Source of the DNA: Alisma plantago-aquatica
Lineage: Eukaryota > Streptophyta > Magnoliopsida > Alismatales > Alismataceae
Assembly (NCBI GenBank): GCA_963693085.1
Contig: OY856409.1
Location: 1,617,351,711 to 1,617,415,710 of the forward strand
Length of the DNA: 64,000 nt
Reading direction: 5' to 3'
Under the pieces are notes generated by a model that was not told the DNA's origin, searched no databases, and saw only the letters and a list, made by a program, of their open reading frames with translations. Of the stretch, positions 1 through 12,600 are shown in pieces (the stretch's first letter is position 1; each line of letters begins with the position of its first letter). The position numbers were made by a program, and so were the translations under genes.

Positions 1-350
1 AATGTAGTCCATACTTGTTATTATCATTCTTTCCTTTAGCATGTATATGATTTATATTTTCTAAGAAACATGGCATAATATTCTTGTGTAGAGGAGTTTC
101 TGCACACTAAGTTCAGTGTTATAAGTATTATATTTGCTAAGAAACATGGCACAATATTCTTTTTTAGAGGAGTTTGTGCACACTAAGTTCAATATTGGAT
201 GTGGAAACTTTAAGGAGAACATATTAGAGAAAGTCTTCATATCAATATTAAAGAAAACAAAGAAGAAAACCAAAATAACATCTCTATATTAAAATAATAT
301 ACACACTAGAGATATTTTAAATATGATTTTCATAATACTACTCTTGGGTG
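1..350 (+). repeat. AT-rich dispersed repeat, plus-oriented copy
   Basis: Positions 1 to about 350 match, as reverse complement, the stretch 7185-7450. Shared landmarks in the same order are a 'cat/tcatacttgtt' motif, a 'gaggagtttgtgcac' block, 'aagttcaatattgga' and 'cttcatatcaat'. The match is diverged but collinear. No coding potential is convincing here. The repeat may start before the window. The family is not recognised; a decayed transposon end or a dispersed repeat are both possible. Confidence 0.6.
61..212. repeat. Tandem duplication, about 76-bp unit, two copies
   Basis: The block starting 'ctaagaaacatggca' at 61 recurs at 137. Both copies run through 'gaggagttt.tgcacactaagttca' with a few substitutions. 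It lies inside the AT-rich repeat at the window start and makes that copy longer than its inverted partner at 7.2-7.45 kb. Confidence 0.8.
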
Positions 351-710
351 ATTCCCCTAAATTTATGATGCATTGACCTTCCCAAAGGAATGTGTTGAAT
401 TTCATAAGCATCCATCTTTGTGGCACAAAATGCATATGTAATTCAGACACAATCAATAAAAGTATCTTAAAATAAAATATGACCACTTATATTATGTGAA
501 AATATCTTGTATTATAATTAGTTTTTCTCCTTGAAGAAGATGAATTCATCAATGTTTTCAATGAATAATAGGCATTTATTTATAAAACTATACAATGTAT
601 TTTTTTTGAAAATTCATATTACGATGCCAATATTATTTTAAACTATATACTTAAATTGGTCCCATATAAAAAATAGTACAGGTTAATCCATTTCCCCCCC
701 ACACACACAC

Positions 711-744
<34 letters not shown>

Positions 745-1027
745 ACACTTAGATATGTATTGCTATTATTAAATATATACATTGCCATATTTTCATGGAT
801 ATATGCATAATCTATTCTTAATACAACATCTACCATCTTGTATAATATTAGTTAAGATTCTATTCCTAATCTTAGACTATAACACATTTCTATTTGAGCA
901 TATTCATGTTTTGACTATATATATGCATGCGTATTGGTACATATATTTATAGTTTTTTTGGAAATTCTTTCACCATTTTGTTAATTCATGGAATTGTTTT
1001 GGGTAATAATAACTAAATTATGAGGAT
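351..1027. other. AT-rich DNA, no gene seen
   Basis: Both strands have only short frames of AT-rich composition with no recognisable motif. A compound microsatellite lies at 699-744. The stretch ends at the target site of the LINE insertion. Confidence 0.6.
699..744. repeat. Compound microsatellite (CA)n(TA)n(TG)n
   Basis: A CA run passes into a TA run and then a TG run. The whole block is self-complementary about its TA centre. It could form a cruciform and is probably length-polymorphic. Confidence 0.9.
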
Positions 1028-1041
1028 ATGAATCTACCATG
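1028..1041. repeat. LINE target-site duplication, left copy
   Basis: ATGAATCTACCATG, identical to 2236-2249 on the other side of the LINE. A length of 14 bp is typical of target-primed reverse transcription. Confidence 0.9.
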
Positions 1042-2235
1042 ATAACAAACAATTTGGTTTCAAGCCTAGAAGATCAACACCCAATGTTATTTTTCTAAGG
1101 AGGCTTATGGAAAAGCATAGAGAAAGCAAAAGAGATCTTCATATGGTTTTTATTGATTTGAAAAAGGCTTATGATCGAGTACCTAGGGAAGTGCTATGGA
1201 TGGCTTTGAAGTAAAAGAGTGTGCCAATCCAATACATTGACTTGATTAAAGACATGTATGATAGCTCTACTCCAAGTGTGAAGACTCCTGGAGGAGAGAC
1301 ACCAACTTTTCCCATCACAGTTGGGATACACCAAGGATCCACACTCAACCCATATATGTTCGTTATTGTTATGTATGAGTTGACAAAGAATGTTCAAGAT
1401 GATATTCTTTGTGTATGTTATTTGCTAATGATTTTTTATTGATTGATAAAACTAGATATGGATTGAATGATAAAGTTGAACTTTGGAAAAAGACATTGGA
1501 ATCAAATGTATTGATGATTATTTAGAACGAAACTGAGTATATGCGTTGTTATTTTAGGCAATCTTGTAGTGTGAATGGTGGACCCAAGTTAGACAAAGTA
1601 GATATACCATAATGTAATAAATTTCCTTACTTGGGTTCTATTATTCAAATATATGAGGATGCGTACAAATGATATTTTTGATAGGATCGCTACATGATGG
1701 TTGAAATGAAGGAGTGTAGTTGGAGTATTATGTGATCAAAAGACCGCTCTCAGATTAAAAAATAAGTTTTATAGAATATCTATACTGCTAACCATGCTCT
1801 ATGGGAGTAAATGTTGGGCGGTGAAGAAACAAGGTCTTAACAAGATGAACGTGGATGAATTGCTTATGTTGAGATCGATGTGTAGGGTGACAAGTAAAGA
1901 TTTCTTGAGAAATGACTATATCAAGAATAAAGTGCGGGTGGTGAACATTTAGGATAGGTTGTTGAGGGTCGACTCCGATGGTATGGACATGTGCAATGCA
2001 AACTGACTAATGCACTTATACAAAGTAATGCTATTGAGTCAAGAACAATTAATAGAAGATGAGAAGGCCTAAATAAAGATGGGAAGAGTTTATAAAGAGA
2101 GATTTTGAATCTCTACATCTCGACCAAAAAAGAACCCATGATAGAGCTGAATGGAAATAAAGGATCCATGTAGCTGACCCCAACATAGTTGGGACTGATG
2201 CTTAGATTATGATGATGACGATGATGATGATGATG
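1042..2235 (+). pseudogene. 5'-truncated RTE-type LINE, reverse-transcriptase pseudogene
   Basis: This is the 3' part of a non-LTR retrotransposon ORF2. Frame-joined reading gives the RT palm in order: 'FGFKPRRS', then '[19 protein letters not shown]' near 1145-1200, a 'GIHQGS' turn near 1324-1341, and the catalytic block near 1418 as FAND instead of FADD, so the second metal-binding Asp reads Asn. Downstream come 'LYGSKCWAVKK' and a C-terminal region ending with a 'GMD' block and 'ADPN'-like residues. Several stops and frameshifts break it. It ends in a GATGAT-type simple repeat, the usual 3' tail of plant RTE elements. The 14-bp direct repeat ATGAATCTACCATG at 1028-1041 and 2236-2249 is the target-site duplication, so the element was truncated on insertion and has stayed whole since. 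Confidence 0.92.
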
Positions 2236-2238
2236 ATG
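2206..2238 (+). repeat. (GATGAT)n 3' tail of the LINE
   Basis: A TGA/GAT trinucleotide run with one interruption (gatgacgat). It directly follows the last coding-like sequence of the LINE and directly precedes the right target-site duplication. Confidence 0.85.
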
Positions 2239-2249
2239 AATCTACCATG

Positions 2250-4740
2250 TTGAGATGATAAATACTCAAAAGGGCCATCTTTAGAAGATAATAGCAACCT
2301 CATTATCAGAACATGAAATGTGCTTGAAAGGAAAATTTCAAAAAGAACGGCTGTGCCTTATGGTGACTTAAGATAGCATGTCAATGTATTCCCTTTTTTG
2401 AAGGGTTCTTTAGCGCATGTGTGAGAATCATGGTCTGTTTTGAGCTTAGGCTTAAGTTTCATGCATTCTTGATTGCTTGATTAGAATAATAAGATTTAGC
2501 AAGATCCGATGGACACCTAGTATTGACTAGTTTTTGCATTGTTAAAGCATCTTTAATCATTTTTGAAGACTATGCTAAAAGCAAACTTACCATCCTTGTT
2601 GATTGCAACATTTGTATTGATGTGAGAAACACCTTGTGGAAGTCCAGACCATCATTACATACTTAATGAATAGTTCGGTATTGTCCGTGTTTCATTTAGC
2701 ATTATCAGTCTATCGTGATATGAAATTAATGCATGGGTTGATTGAAGCAAAGGTCGGGTTTTAAGAGATTAATCTCTGAACACTCTAGAGTTGTTATCTA
2801 GAATGTCAACAACATAAAATATAGTTCATCAGTCATATGCTCATTAGCTTTGAGGAAGAGATCTTGTAGGCTCTCAAACCATTGGTGATCCTACTTGTTG
2901 CTCATGATCATGCATGTTTCTCGCACTATGCTAGCACTTGTGCGGTCCTCAAGCATGTTTGTATTGTTTGTAGTGTTGATTCAACTATATTTCACATAGC
3001 ATCATCAATAACATGTGTATCTGTAACTATACTCTTCATGGACAATCTCTAGAGAAACACAATAATACCACGATAAGTGGTACATATCACATGTAGTATA
3101 TCTTTAGGTAGAATCTACATGGAGTCAATGGGATTTTCTAATTTCCATTTATTACTTAAAACAAGAAATTGTGGTAAAAGATAATTTCTTTTGTTTCATT
3201 GATATTTGATTTGGTTCAATTTAAAAACCCATGTGTTGTACAAAGACATGTGATTTAGTGAAGTGGTGATACTTCAATAGAAATGATAGTTTCTATGAAA
3301 TCATGACCACCTTAAGAATCTTTAAATTTTTAATCATACAATCATTCCATAATTCAAGAACTAGTTGTCTCATAATATTTTTATCTATTTCTAACATTTA
3401 TCAACTAAAATAACTATAGAGTAGAAGATAATAATATGATTTCCATATATAAATGTTTTACTCTAATCAAAACTACAAAATTTGTGTGAATTCATAACAA
3501 TTTCATACATTTTAGTGCCTAAAACTATCTCTAGTTCAAATATTAGGTATTTTGTTGAGAAAACTAAAAAAATATAAGAATGGGCAATCAACCTAAGAAA
3601 ATACATTACCATATGAACTAGAAAAGATTGCAAAAAGTGAGCCACAAAATTATTCAAAGTAAACAAGGGATTCTAGATTTCTCCCTTGTCGGTAACCATA
3701 CCAACTGCAATGATTAGGGAGGAAGCGAGTGGTTACCCCTCCTCCCTCTTAGTTTTACCTATCTTGTAGGTTCAATTCTTTGTACTCTTCCTAAGATCAA
3801 TTTCCTCACTATGGCTAAAGACTTGGTTGATAGATGTGATGGTTAGGGTTGCATGATGAATAAGAGGAATACATAGTGTACGTGGTCAAAGAGGAAGTTG
3901 CAGTTCTTGTGTCTCATGCCTTGGTGGTGAGGCTTCTCACCAAATGATCATACACGGTTTGGGCTCTAAAGTGAACACTCACCCATGTTTGGCCTCTCTC
4001 GAATAAGGTGTTGTTTAAGCATGTAGATCCTTTGGTTTCATAATCCAATTCTTTTATTGGAAAGAGAAGCAAAAGGTCCTGGAAGGTGGTCCTCGGAACT
4101 TCAAAAATCACATTTTGATAACCATGATATTGGTCTTTCTAGAGGTATTGAATTCTCTGTGTTTACGTTCTGGTTACAATATATGGATTTCCTTTGGGCC
4201 ATTAATATGAAGATGTGATCCATAATATTACTGGAAGAATACGCCATGTTGTTTAGATTAATAGTGAAAAACTCTAATGGGAGTAGTCATCTAGAGTTAG
4301 GATGGGACTTTATGTCTCAAATCCCCTTAATATGACACCAAAGATAAAGGATAAAAATGGAAATGTGATTCTCTTGGATACAATGTATAAATGGCTTCCT
4401 ATGTTTTGCTATCTTTCAAGTCACCTTTTCCATGTATATTAGGAAATTCAATAGGACGAAGACGAGGAGCATCAATGATGATCATGGGGTTCATGGCCTT
4501 AAAGCTTTATCACACAAACCAAAGATCTCTACTATGGAGGAACTATATGGTGAGCAATGTGCAAACATGTCATTGTTATTCCACATCAATCCCAAAATAT
4601 CATTTTCTTCTTGGTGGAGCGGAAAGACATGGGGTGTTTATATCAAGAAAACTTTCTAGGATAGGGAACTATCATCGATAGGGCATTCCTACTTTTATAC
4701 CCAATCAAGCATTAAAAGGAGGAGGGAGTTAAACTTGTAA
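2250..4740. other. Unassigned DNA, no gene seen
   Basis: I saw no protein motif, splice structure or repeat boundary I trust here. Frames of 60-96 codons at 3463-3666, 3914-4111 and 4391-4681 show no family motif. The part nearest 4740 could be an unreadable upstream portion of the L1 fragment that follows. Confidence 0.5.
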
Positions 4741-4744
4741 TATT

Positions 4745-5200
4745 CTAAATATTTTTTTAGGAAAAGAATATGGAGGAAACTACAAGGATGGAAAGAGAGC
4801 TACTCTTGATACTTGAGAAGGAGGTACTGATCAAATCCATCACCCAAGGAATTCTAACACATGTGATGAGTATTTTCCATCTATGGACATCAATGATTAT
4901 TTAAATAGAATTTAATCGGGAGCAAAGGACAATGTCGTGGCATGTTGGGAGAACATGTTCAGACCAAAGAAAGATGAAGCAATGGGCTTTAGGGACATGA
5001 ATAATTTCAATGGCACTCTTCAAGAAAAACAAATTTATTGACTAGAAATAAATTACGAAAACTAGCATAAATTCCCAAATAATTCCCTATTTTAAGCAAT
5101 GTTATACCTAAATTCTTAATTTGCACGGAGGATCTTTTGTGGGGGGACCTTTGGTTTTGAGGTTTAACTGGGGACTAGGCAATGAGAGAAATATTGAAGT
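4745..5200 (+). pseudogene. L1-type LINE fragment, RT C-terminal region
   Basis: Frame-shifted reading gives the conserved region after the RT fingers and palm of plant L1 elements: 'LQGWKES' near 4778, 'KEVLIKSITQGIL' near 4818-4857, 'VMSIFHLW' near 4864, and 'KKDEAMGFRDMNNFN' near 4970-5015. Near 5140 comes 'LLWGDLWF', which matches the segment that follows in these proteins. Stops and frameshifts are frequent. No poly(A) tail or target duplication was found. Family assignment rests on the order and spacing of these short matches. Confidence 0.75.
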
Positions 5201-6311
5201 ATGGAAGGAAAATGGATCCAATAGTGGGATGAGAACTTGGAGACTATCATTCTTCTAGGAATTGATCATCATGTACTTATGTGTGGTTGACATGCTTGAA
5301 CTATAGGATCTCGAGAGTGTTTGGAAATGAACCTCTGAAACCCTAATCTCTTCATCAAACCACCCACACATGGATTTCTGATTATAGAAGACTAATGACA
5401 TCAAATGAATCACAAATGCACCCAAAATGTGCATCAAGGTCTCAACAGTGGTTGACAATTCTATTAGGTCTTGGTGGCGTCAACACAGATGTTGCAATCA
5501 ATGAGGGTAAGTTTGTTTTTAGAATAATCTTCAAAAATGATTCTGGAAAGCTGCTCATGATAATCCAACACCTAGTAAATAAAAGGTGTCCGTTAGATTT
5601 TTCTTATTGCTGATCATGAAGCAATCAAGCAAGAATGAAACCCAAACCTCCTTCATATAGAGCTTGAAGAATACGCCATGGTTCTCATTTATGCTTTAAA
5701 CAACCATTTAACCAAAAGGGATTACCTTGACATGCTATCTCAAGACATCCTAAAGTATAGTAATTCCTTTTCTAGTTTGTCTTACAAGAACATTTCCATA
5801 TTCCAGTAATGAAGATGACCTTTATTTTGAAACTCATACTCTATCTATTACTAGTTGCCTCATCGTGGTGGATTTGTTTCCTCATGATTTACTTATTATT
5901 ATGTATAATGATTGGATTCAAAAATGAATGTCAAGACAGATTAAAAAAATTAATAAAAAATATATGCATAAATATACATATATATACATATACATATGTA
6001 CACCACATACCCACATAGGGATATCAAATTTTATCTGAAACCATGAATTCGATACCACCCCACCCATTAAAGGTGTTTTACTTTTGGATTTTATCAAATA
6101 GGTTGGTTCCATATTTAGATATTGATGTTTGAATTGGAATTGGTTCAACTCTAGGTGGTGATGTTTTAAACCCAAATTTTATATGTATCGATAACATTGG
6201 ATAATGCAAGTTCTAATTAGAAATAATAAATATTATGTGTAATTATTAAAAGTATACAATCCAAGTTTGGTTTCGGGTTACATATTATGAATCTGGCCGC
6301 CTCATCATGGT
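5201..6311. other. Unassigned AT-rich DNA with one dispersed repeat match
   Basis: No gene recognised. The stretch around 5850-5895 (cctcatcgtggtggatttg) resembles the start of the 111-bp repeat at 6300-6532, so a diverged third copy of that unit may be here. The frame at 5809-6018 is hydrophobic but AT-rich and without family features. Confidence 0.5.
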
Positions 6312-6520
6312 AGATTTGTTTCGTCATGATTTAGTTTTTATCATAAAAATAGTTCGATGCATTAACTACATGGAGAAATAATTTTAAAAATAAATTCTAC
6401 ATATGCATGCTTATGTATATATAGATTTGTTTCGTCATGATTTAGTTTTATCATAAAAATAGTTCGATGCATTAACTACATGGAGAAATAATTTTAAAAA
6501 TAAATGCTACATATGCATGC

Positions 6521-6532
<12 letters not shown>
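6312..6532. repeat. 111-bp tandem duplication, two copies
   Basis: A unit starting 'agatttgtttcgtcatgatt' at 6312 is repeated from 6423. Both run through 'ttcgatgcattaactacatg' to 'catatgcatgctta', with only a few differences. The high identity makes it young relative to its surroundings. Confidence 0.9.
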
Positions 6533-6551
<19 letters not shown>

Positions 6552-6602
6552 CTTGAATAATCTCAAAGAGAGTTAATATATATATATATATATATATATA
6601 TA
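6522..6602. repeat. Two TA microsatellites around a 30-bp spacer
   Basis: TA runs at about 6522-6547 and 6577-6602 flank a short unique spacer. Expected to be polymorphic. Confidence 0.85.
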
Positions 6603-7184
6603 GTCAAATATTATTAAAATAATCTTAACTTAATGTTGAAAAATTTATATAAGACGGATGTATTTTAATTCTTAGATATTAATGTATATAGATATTTTAA
6701 TAAGAATATAGTATATATTTGTAAGTGAACATACGCAAAATATGTATATATAATAATATGAAGGATCTATCTAAGTGTATCCTTATACATACATATAATA
6801 TATCTTTGTGTGTGTGTGTGTATGGTGTTTGTGTGTGTATGTAAGTATGTATTATTGTAAATAGTGAACCAATTCAAGTATATAGTTTAAAATCATGTTA
6901 GGATCATAATGTAATTTTTTCTTAACATTTTATTCATTGTATATTCTTATAGTAAAGTCACTCATTCATTACAAACATTGATAGATTTATCTTCCCAGTG
7001 ACTAATATCTCTTATAATAAGAGATAATTATACCTGATACCGATGGCTGAATTTTATTTTCAAGTCATTTTTGTTGAATGCATCTAAATTTTTGATGCAT
7101 TTTTTCACAAAGATGAATGCGTCTAAAATTCAACTCATTCACATGGGAAGTTGAATGCATCGGGAATTCATGTGTAATTCACTA
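6603..7184. other. AT-rich DNA, nothing recognised
   Basis: A short TG run lies near 6808-6822. No coding or repeat structure is otherwise visible. Confidence 0.5.
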
Positions 7185-7450
7185 AACATGTGATATTTTC
7201 AAAATTAATTTTAACATAGTGCTAGTTTAATTATTTTTTAATACAAAGGTGTTATTTTTATTCTTTCTCTATTTTATCTAAGATTGATATGAAGTATTTC
7301 TCTCACATATGTTCTTTACATCTTTTACGTCCAATATTGAACTTTTATGTGCACAAACTCCTCTATATAAGAATATAGATCATTACTTGTTGGTATTTAA
7401 TATACTTGTTGTCAAGTAAAGGAAAGAAAAAGAAAAACAAGTATGAACTA
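7185..7450 (-). repeat. AT-rich dispersed repeat, minus-oriented copy
   Basis: The reverse complement of 7185-7450 is collinear with 1-350, including the 'caaactcctct' block near 7344 and the 'acaagtatgaact' block near 7436. The copies are diverged. Together they bracket about 6.8 kb as an inverted pair. Confidence 0.6.
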
Positions 7451-10400
7451 TATTCAAAACAACATCAATCAATATGAAGTGAATTATTTTATTGATTTTA
7501 TAATTTACCAACACTAAGATGTCATTGTTCTAATATTTTTCTCAAATAAAATGATACATATCTAGTAGGAACAAAACAACCTTTCCCTTTTTTTTCTTGA
7601 TGTCTACACACCCAACACACAAGGGGTGGACACATATTTCGATTCTTTTTTCTTTCTAGGTAAAAGTAAAATGTTTTATTTGATTTAGAATCAGTGAAAA
7701 TAATTTTTTTGTGATAGTGCATCACTTATACTCATCATTTTTTTCATGATATATAATTCATAATTAATGGGATACATAGACTTAGATTACTTATAGTCAT
7801 ATACGTTTGTACCAATATGATATTTTATAAGTATTTACTATTTGAGTCATATATCTCATAGTATCATCATATAATGAAAAACAATTCATATGATAAATAA
7901 TATAGAAGAGAAATTATAATGAAATATATTAGCAATAACTGATATATTGAAAAATATTTATTTATTTGTAAACATTTCTTCATTTTCATCACATGTTTTA
8001 TAAATATAATTTTGAATGTGTCCACCTTGTTTTAACCTTAACAATGAAAGTAGAGGAATTAGTCTGATATAGTAACATAAATCAGTGAAATTCATTTTAT
8101 TGTTTGTGATCATATTATTATTGTACATGTTATAGATAATTAGACATGGTTATATCTATGTAATGTACTTAAAATAAATCATTGAGAATATTTGGTAGGC
8201 TTAACAACCACATAAGATTTTATTGATAAAGATGATCTTTATTGCAACCAACTTGGCTACGAATGTTCACATTTTCCCACTAAGTTTACTTTTTCATATT
8301 AATATTGCTGGTTAAAAACATGTATCTCTTTTCAAGGCTCCGTTAGGTAGGTTGTGTGTCTCCTACTGTTGCATAGTGTGTTTCTTTCAATATTTTCTAA
8401 GACATTATTTTTGCCAATATTTAAAAAATTAGAATAATTATCAAGCTTTTTGAAACCATTTAGTTTACAATAAAAATTGAATTTACTAAGAAAGTACACA
8501 TGCTTAATTATGTTATAATAAAACAAAACACCTAACTATTCTGGTTGTCTCTTAGATTATGCCAAATTATAGTTTTTTCTTTTTGTTGAAATGGAGTTTA
8601 TTTGTATATTTTTTAACATTTTATCTATATTTTCATTTTCCTACCATCATAATATTGTCTCAAATTTGTGATATCTGGTAAACATTAGAGAGATCTTTTT
8701 TCATTTTTTCATTGATCAATAAAATTTTAGATAAATCTAGTTATCTTTCTGGTAATATACATATATAATTATGTTAAAATAGAGCGTCATTCATAAAAAT
8801 ATTATAATAACTAGACCTCTATATATTAAAAATTCACAAATGATTTACTGTGTTTAGATGGAATACATTTATAAGTGTTATGAGAAGAAAGTGTGAGTAG
8901 TCATTGTCTATTCCATAGAATGATAAATCAAGAGTAATTTACCTCATATAATCCTCTTGTGATTTTTTAGAAAGAACTTAAGTCACGTAAATTTGTAAAA
9001 TATAAATTTAGATCTCCTATTAGTAAACGACTATATAAAATGTTTGTATATATTAGTTGGTAGTTTTTAGGCATTGGAGATATCTAATAGTTGATAATAC
9101 ACTAATATGGCCCTGAAAATAATAGTAGTTGTGTTGTGTTCAACTAAATGATAAGATATTTGAAGTAGATTCAAAGCACTCCTCATTGGCATCACATAAT
9201 TTTGCATCAATGCATGCATCAAATTAAATATATGTGGAAAATTAAAATGTCAATAAAGAGGCAACCATCATATTAGTATATTTATCAAATTTTGTTTAGT
9301 TTCTTATTTGATAAAAACTTTACAAAATGTAGGGTTGTTTGTTCTATAGGATTAAGAAGTATACAGAAAATGTATTCTTTTCAAGTTCTTCTCTGTACAA
9401 GATTATATCTACAATACCAACTAGTTGCAAGTACTTTCTAAATATTTCCTAATAATTGATATTCGTGATAAATTTTAGAAATTAATTTGAAAATAAATAT
9501 ACTTTCAAATTTATGCTTTTGATAGTACTTTCTCTTTCCATTACTGAGTGATGGCTTTGATCATGTTTATATATATGAATAGATTACAACTTTGCTACTT
9601 GATACTAAAGGAACTTAGTGTACTAAGCCTTAGATACACATATGTATTGATGTTGTAAATTTTAAACTAAGGTATGTGATCCATCCTCCCCGGTGGCTAT
9701 GTATATGGGGTTTTCCCTCACCTTGCTTCCCTTTCCAACCCATTTCTCTCAAGAAATTCAGTGGTTGACTTGGATAATAGGATCATTACATGTTCCATTG
9801 TGTTGAGACTTGAGGCGTAAGTTTTTATGATCACCCTAGGATGTGGGATCTCTTGTCGGGCACTTTTGGACCTACCAACATTAGTAGAAACCCATTAGTC
9901 AGTTACTGATTCATAGAACCACTCTGGATGTGTGGATACCGTTACTATCTTCAGAACCCTCTTCCTCTGGTACCTTAAATGAGTGAACAAATGCCCTATT
10001 TTCTTGAATTTCCCAAACACCTTTTGGAACTGGTGCTCATGACATGATATGGAAACTCCACCAAACTTAAGGGCATGGATTCTAGTAGGACCTCAGTATC
10101 ATTGCAGTGCTTCCACACTTGAAAGATCCAATATGTAGTTTCCTTCAATATTATATTACAATAGACTGAACACCAACCAGAACATCAAGCATAGTATATT
10201 AAGTCAGTCAAACAAGACTAAAGATTATCACTTACAAAATCAGACTAAATTTTCCTATCATAAGCTTTGCTTGTGACTTTCTTGTATCACTTTTGTTCAG
10301 TACGTAATGGCTATAGGTTTAAATCAAAACAAATCTTACTACTCTCATATTGTTGATACTCTTGGTATAATCATTGACTATTGAGTCAGAATTTTTAAGC

Positions 10401-10799
10401 ATCATTTCAGGTTGTTTGTTCCTCATTAAATTAGACTGGGTTCACCTCATAATTTGAGTATTGGTTAACTCTCCCCTACCTATTTTCATTATATGTGGAG
10501 GTTGTTTTGAATTGCAAACTTGAAAGGAGCTCGGGTCCTGCACTCCTTCCATGAGAAATAATTTTGGGATCAATAAAGAGATGAATTTTCAAACTCCAGT
10601 AAGTGGATGCAATAAGATAATATTAATGAACAAGGATTTTACTATGAGATCAACTACATTATTGAGAGTGTGTGGTTTATTAAAGGGTACAGGGTAGGGG
10701 ATGCTTCTAATGATTTTTCTAAACCTTTCTAAACCTACTTAGAAAATATGTATAATTCCAAGTCAATGGAAAATACCTCTTAACCTATTGATAGAAGAA
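7451..10799. other. AT-rich decayed DNA, no gene seen
   Basis: No convincing frame, motif or repeat boundary. The right part (about 9690-10799) is less AT-rich and may be the unreadable upstream portion of the Copia remnant that follows, but I could not align gag, protease or integrase motifs to it. Confidence 0.45.
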
Positions 10800-11927
10800 T
10801 AGTTTTTTGTGTTTGAAATAGGTGCCCAGATAGTGGTAAAAGAAGTTTGATTGTTTTATGCAGAGTCATGAGTATAAGAAGACAAATGCAAATTAATGTA
10901 TCTACATCAAAAAGTTTCCCAGTGAAAATTCCATTTTTATGCTTCTCCATATGGGTGAATATTAATAGTGGGACAAGAGGCTAGTTTGGTCACAAAAATA
11001 AAGAAAGAGCATTCTAAAGCCTATCAGATTAATGATTTGGTTCTTGTACATTAGATTGAGGGGATGTGAATCATAGTAATATGAAACAATAAAGGTTGTA
11101 GTTGTCCCAGTAGAGCTATGTTAAATAGAGTGTTGAGCAATTGAACATGAGGAAATCCAAATCCATGACTACTACACTATCATGTCATTTCAATCTAAGT
11201 AAGAAGTCATGCATGTCTACTAATTTGGAGAAGAATGATATGGCCATGATCCTCTATTCATCTATTGTGAGTTGTTTGATTTACAAAATGGTGTAGAGTC
11301 ATTCTGATCATGCTTATGTTGTTGGTGTTGTTAGTAATATTCTCTCAAATCCTAGAAATAGCACTTGGAGGTATTCAAGTGGACCTTTAGTTATTTATTG
11401 GGCTCTAGCGTCTCGTGTTTGATGTTTAGTGCTTTTGAACCAATTCTAAGAGGCTTGGTAGATGTTGACATGGTAGGTGGCATTGCAAGAAGCCTACCTC
11501 TAGGTATAAATTCGTTTTTGTAGGGGCATCCATATCTTACTAGTTTAGGTTGCATAGTGTTCCACCACTATCTTCAAAGAAGCAAAGTACATTGAATCAC
11601 AAAAGTAGTAAAAGAAAGACTCTACATTGTGATATTTTTGGAGGAGTTGGGAAAGAATTAGGTTTCTCATGTTATTTCGTATGGCAATCACCATGATCTT
11701 GACTTAAGACAAATCAAGATGCATCATGCATGGGCAAAGCATAATTATTTGAAATTTTACAAAGAAGTTGTTGATACTAAAAAAGATTCATACTGAGAAG
11801 AATGCTTCTGATATGATAATCAACATAGTTATACATGACAAGTTGTAGTTCTTCAAAGATTTTAGTGGGATAAATTCCTAGTGAAGATTACGTGATATCA
11901 ATCCCTACTTTGGGATGTAGGGGGATA
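10800..11927 (+). pseudogene. Copia (Tnt1-like) RT/RNase H pseudogene
   Basis: Decayed C-terminal part of a Ty1/Copia polyprotein. Reading across frames: 'APR*W*KKFD' near 10820, 'SHEYKKTNAN' near 10864, 'YIKKFPSENS' near 10900, a stretch matching the 'MSTPL..HFKLSKK' region of Tnt1-like elements near 11160-11210, 'YVVGVVSNILSNP' near 11305, an RNase H segment near 11455-11500, and 'KEAKYIES' near 11579 in the position of the usual TEAEYIA. The tail near 11800 resembles the ENxSDMxTK end of RNase H. Stops are abundant, so it is not functional. It is followed by a polypurine tract and an LTR start. Confidence 0.8.
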
Positions 11928-11938
11928 ATGTTGGGCCA
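11928..11938 (+). other. Polypurine tract of the Tnt1-like Copia remnant
   Basis: The G-rich tract gtagggggata lies directly before TGTTGGGCC, the LTR start. This is the plus-strand primer site of LTR retrotransposons and fits the RNase H remnant just upstream. Confidence 0.75.
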
Positions 11939-12600
11939 ATACATCTTTTTAAAAGATGGTTGAGGCCCATTAGTGGATTTGTCCATGTGATTATTTATTG
12001 CTCACATCCAAATGGATAGTTAATGCAACCACTAATTTGTTAAAGCACAAGAAGAGAAAGAAGCTACTATTACTATGTTTGTGATAGGTTCATGATAGAA
12101 GAAGAAAAGGAAAAGGATAGGGAAGAAAAGAAAATCGGCATAAGAAAAGGACAACATTGCTACACCATCCAATTGTCTTCTTCAGGCTATCTGCTTCTAT
12201 TGCACTTTACGTTAGGGCAGATGGTGTGTCCCTGAGAAGTTTAATGCAATAGAGTATATGGATCTCTCCCTATGTTAGTAATTTCTATATCTCCATTTGG
12301 TTTTATTTTCTTGAGTTTGGGATCAAAATATAAGGAGAACAATGTACAATATTTATTTACAATGGATTTATTTATTAGTGGCCCCATGGTTTTTCCCTCA
12401 TACTCTATGTTAAATTTGGTGTTAAGTCTCTATATTCTTGTAGTTCATTTAGCATTTATATGCTCTTTTTTAACATTTCCATTTTGGATACATATTCCCA
12501 AAAAATTATACTTTACACACGTCACATACATTACTAGTTTTGTCTTAAAATCTAGATACTATGTAGCACTAAGGAAATAATAACTTGGTGTCTCTTGTAA
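11939..12600 (+). repeat. 3' LTR of the Tnt1-like Copia remnant, right end not defined
   Basis: Begins TGTTGGGCCAATAC straight after the polypurine tract. The right end was not placed because no second LTR or TG...CA partner was recognised in the window. The frame at 12272-12580 lies in this AT-rich DNA and has no family features. Confidence 0.6.

Noticed and set aside
5809..6018. Hydrophobic 69-codon frame that looks like a membrane peptide
   Set aside because: AT-rich DNA readily encodes Leu/Ile/Phe. No ribosomal context, family or neighbour supports it.
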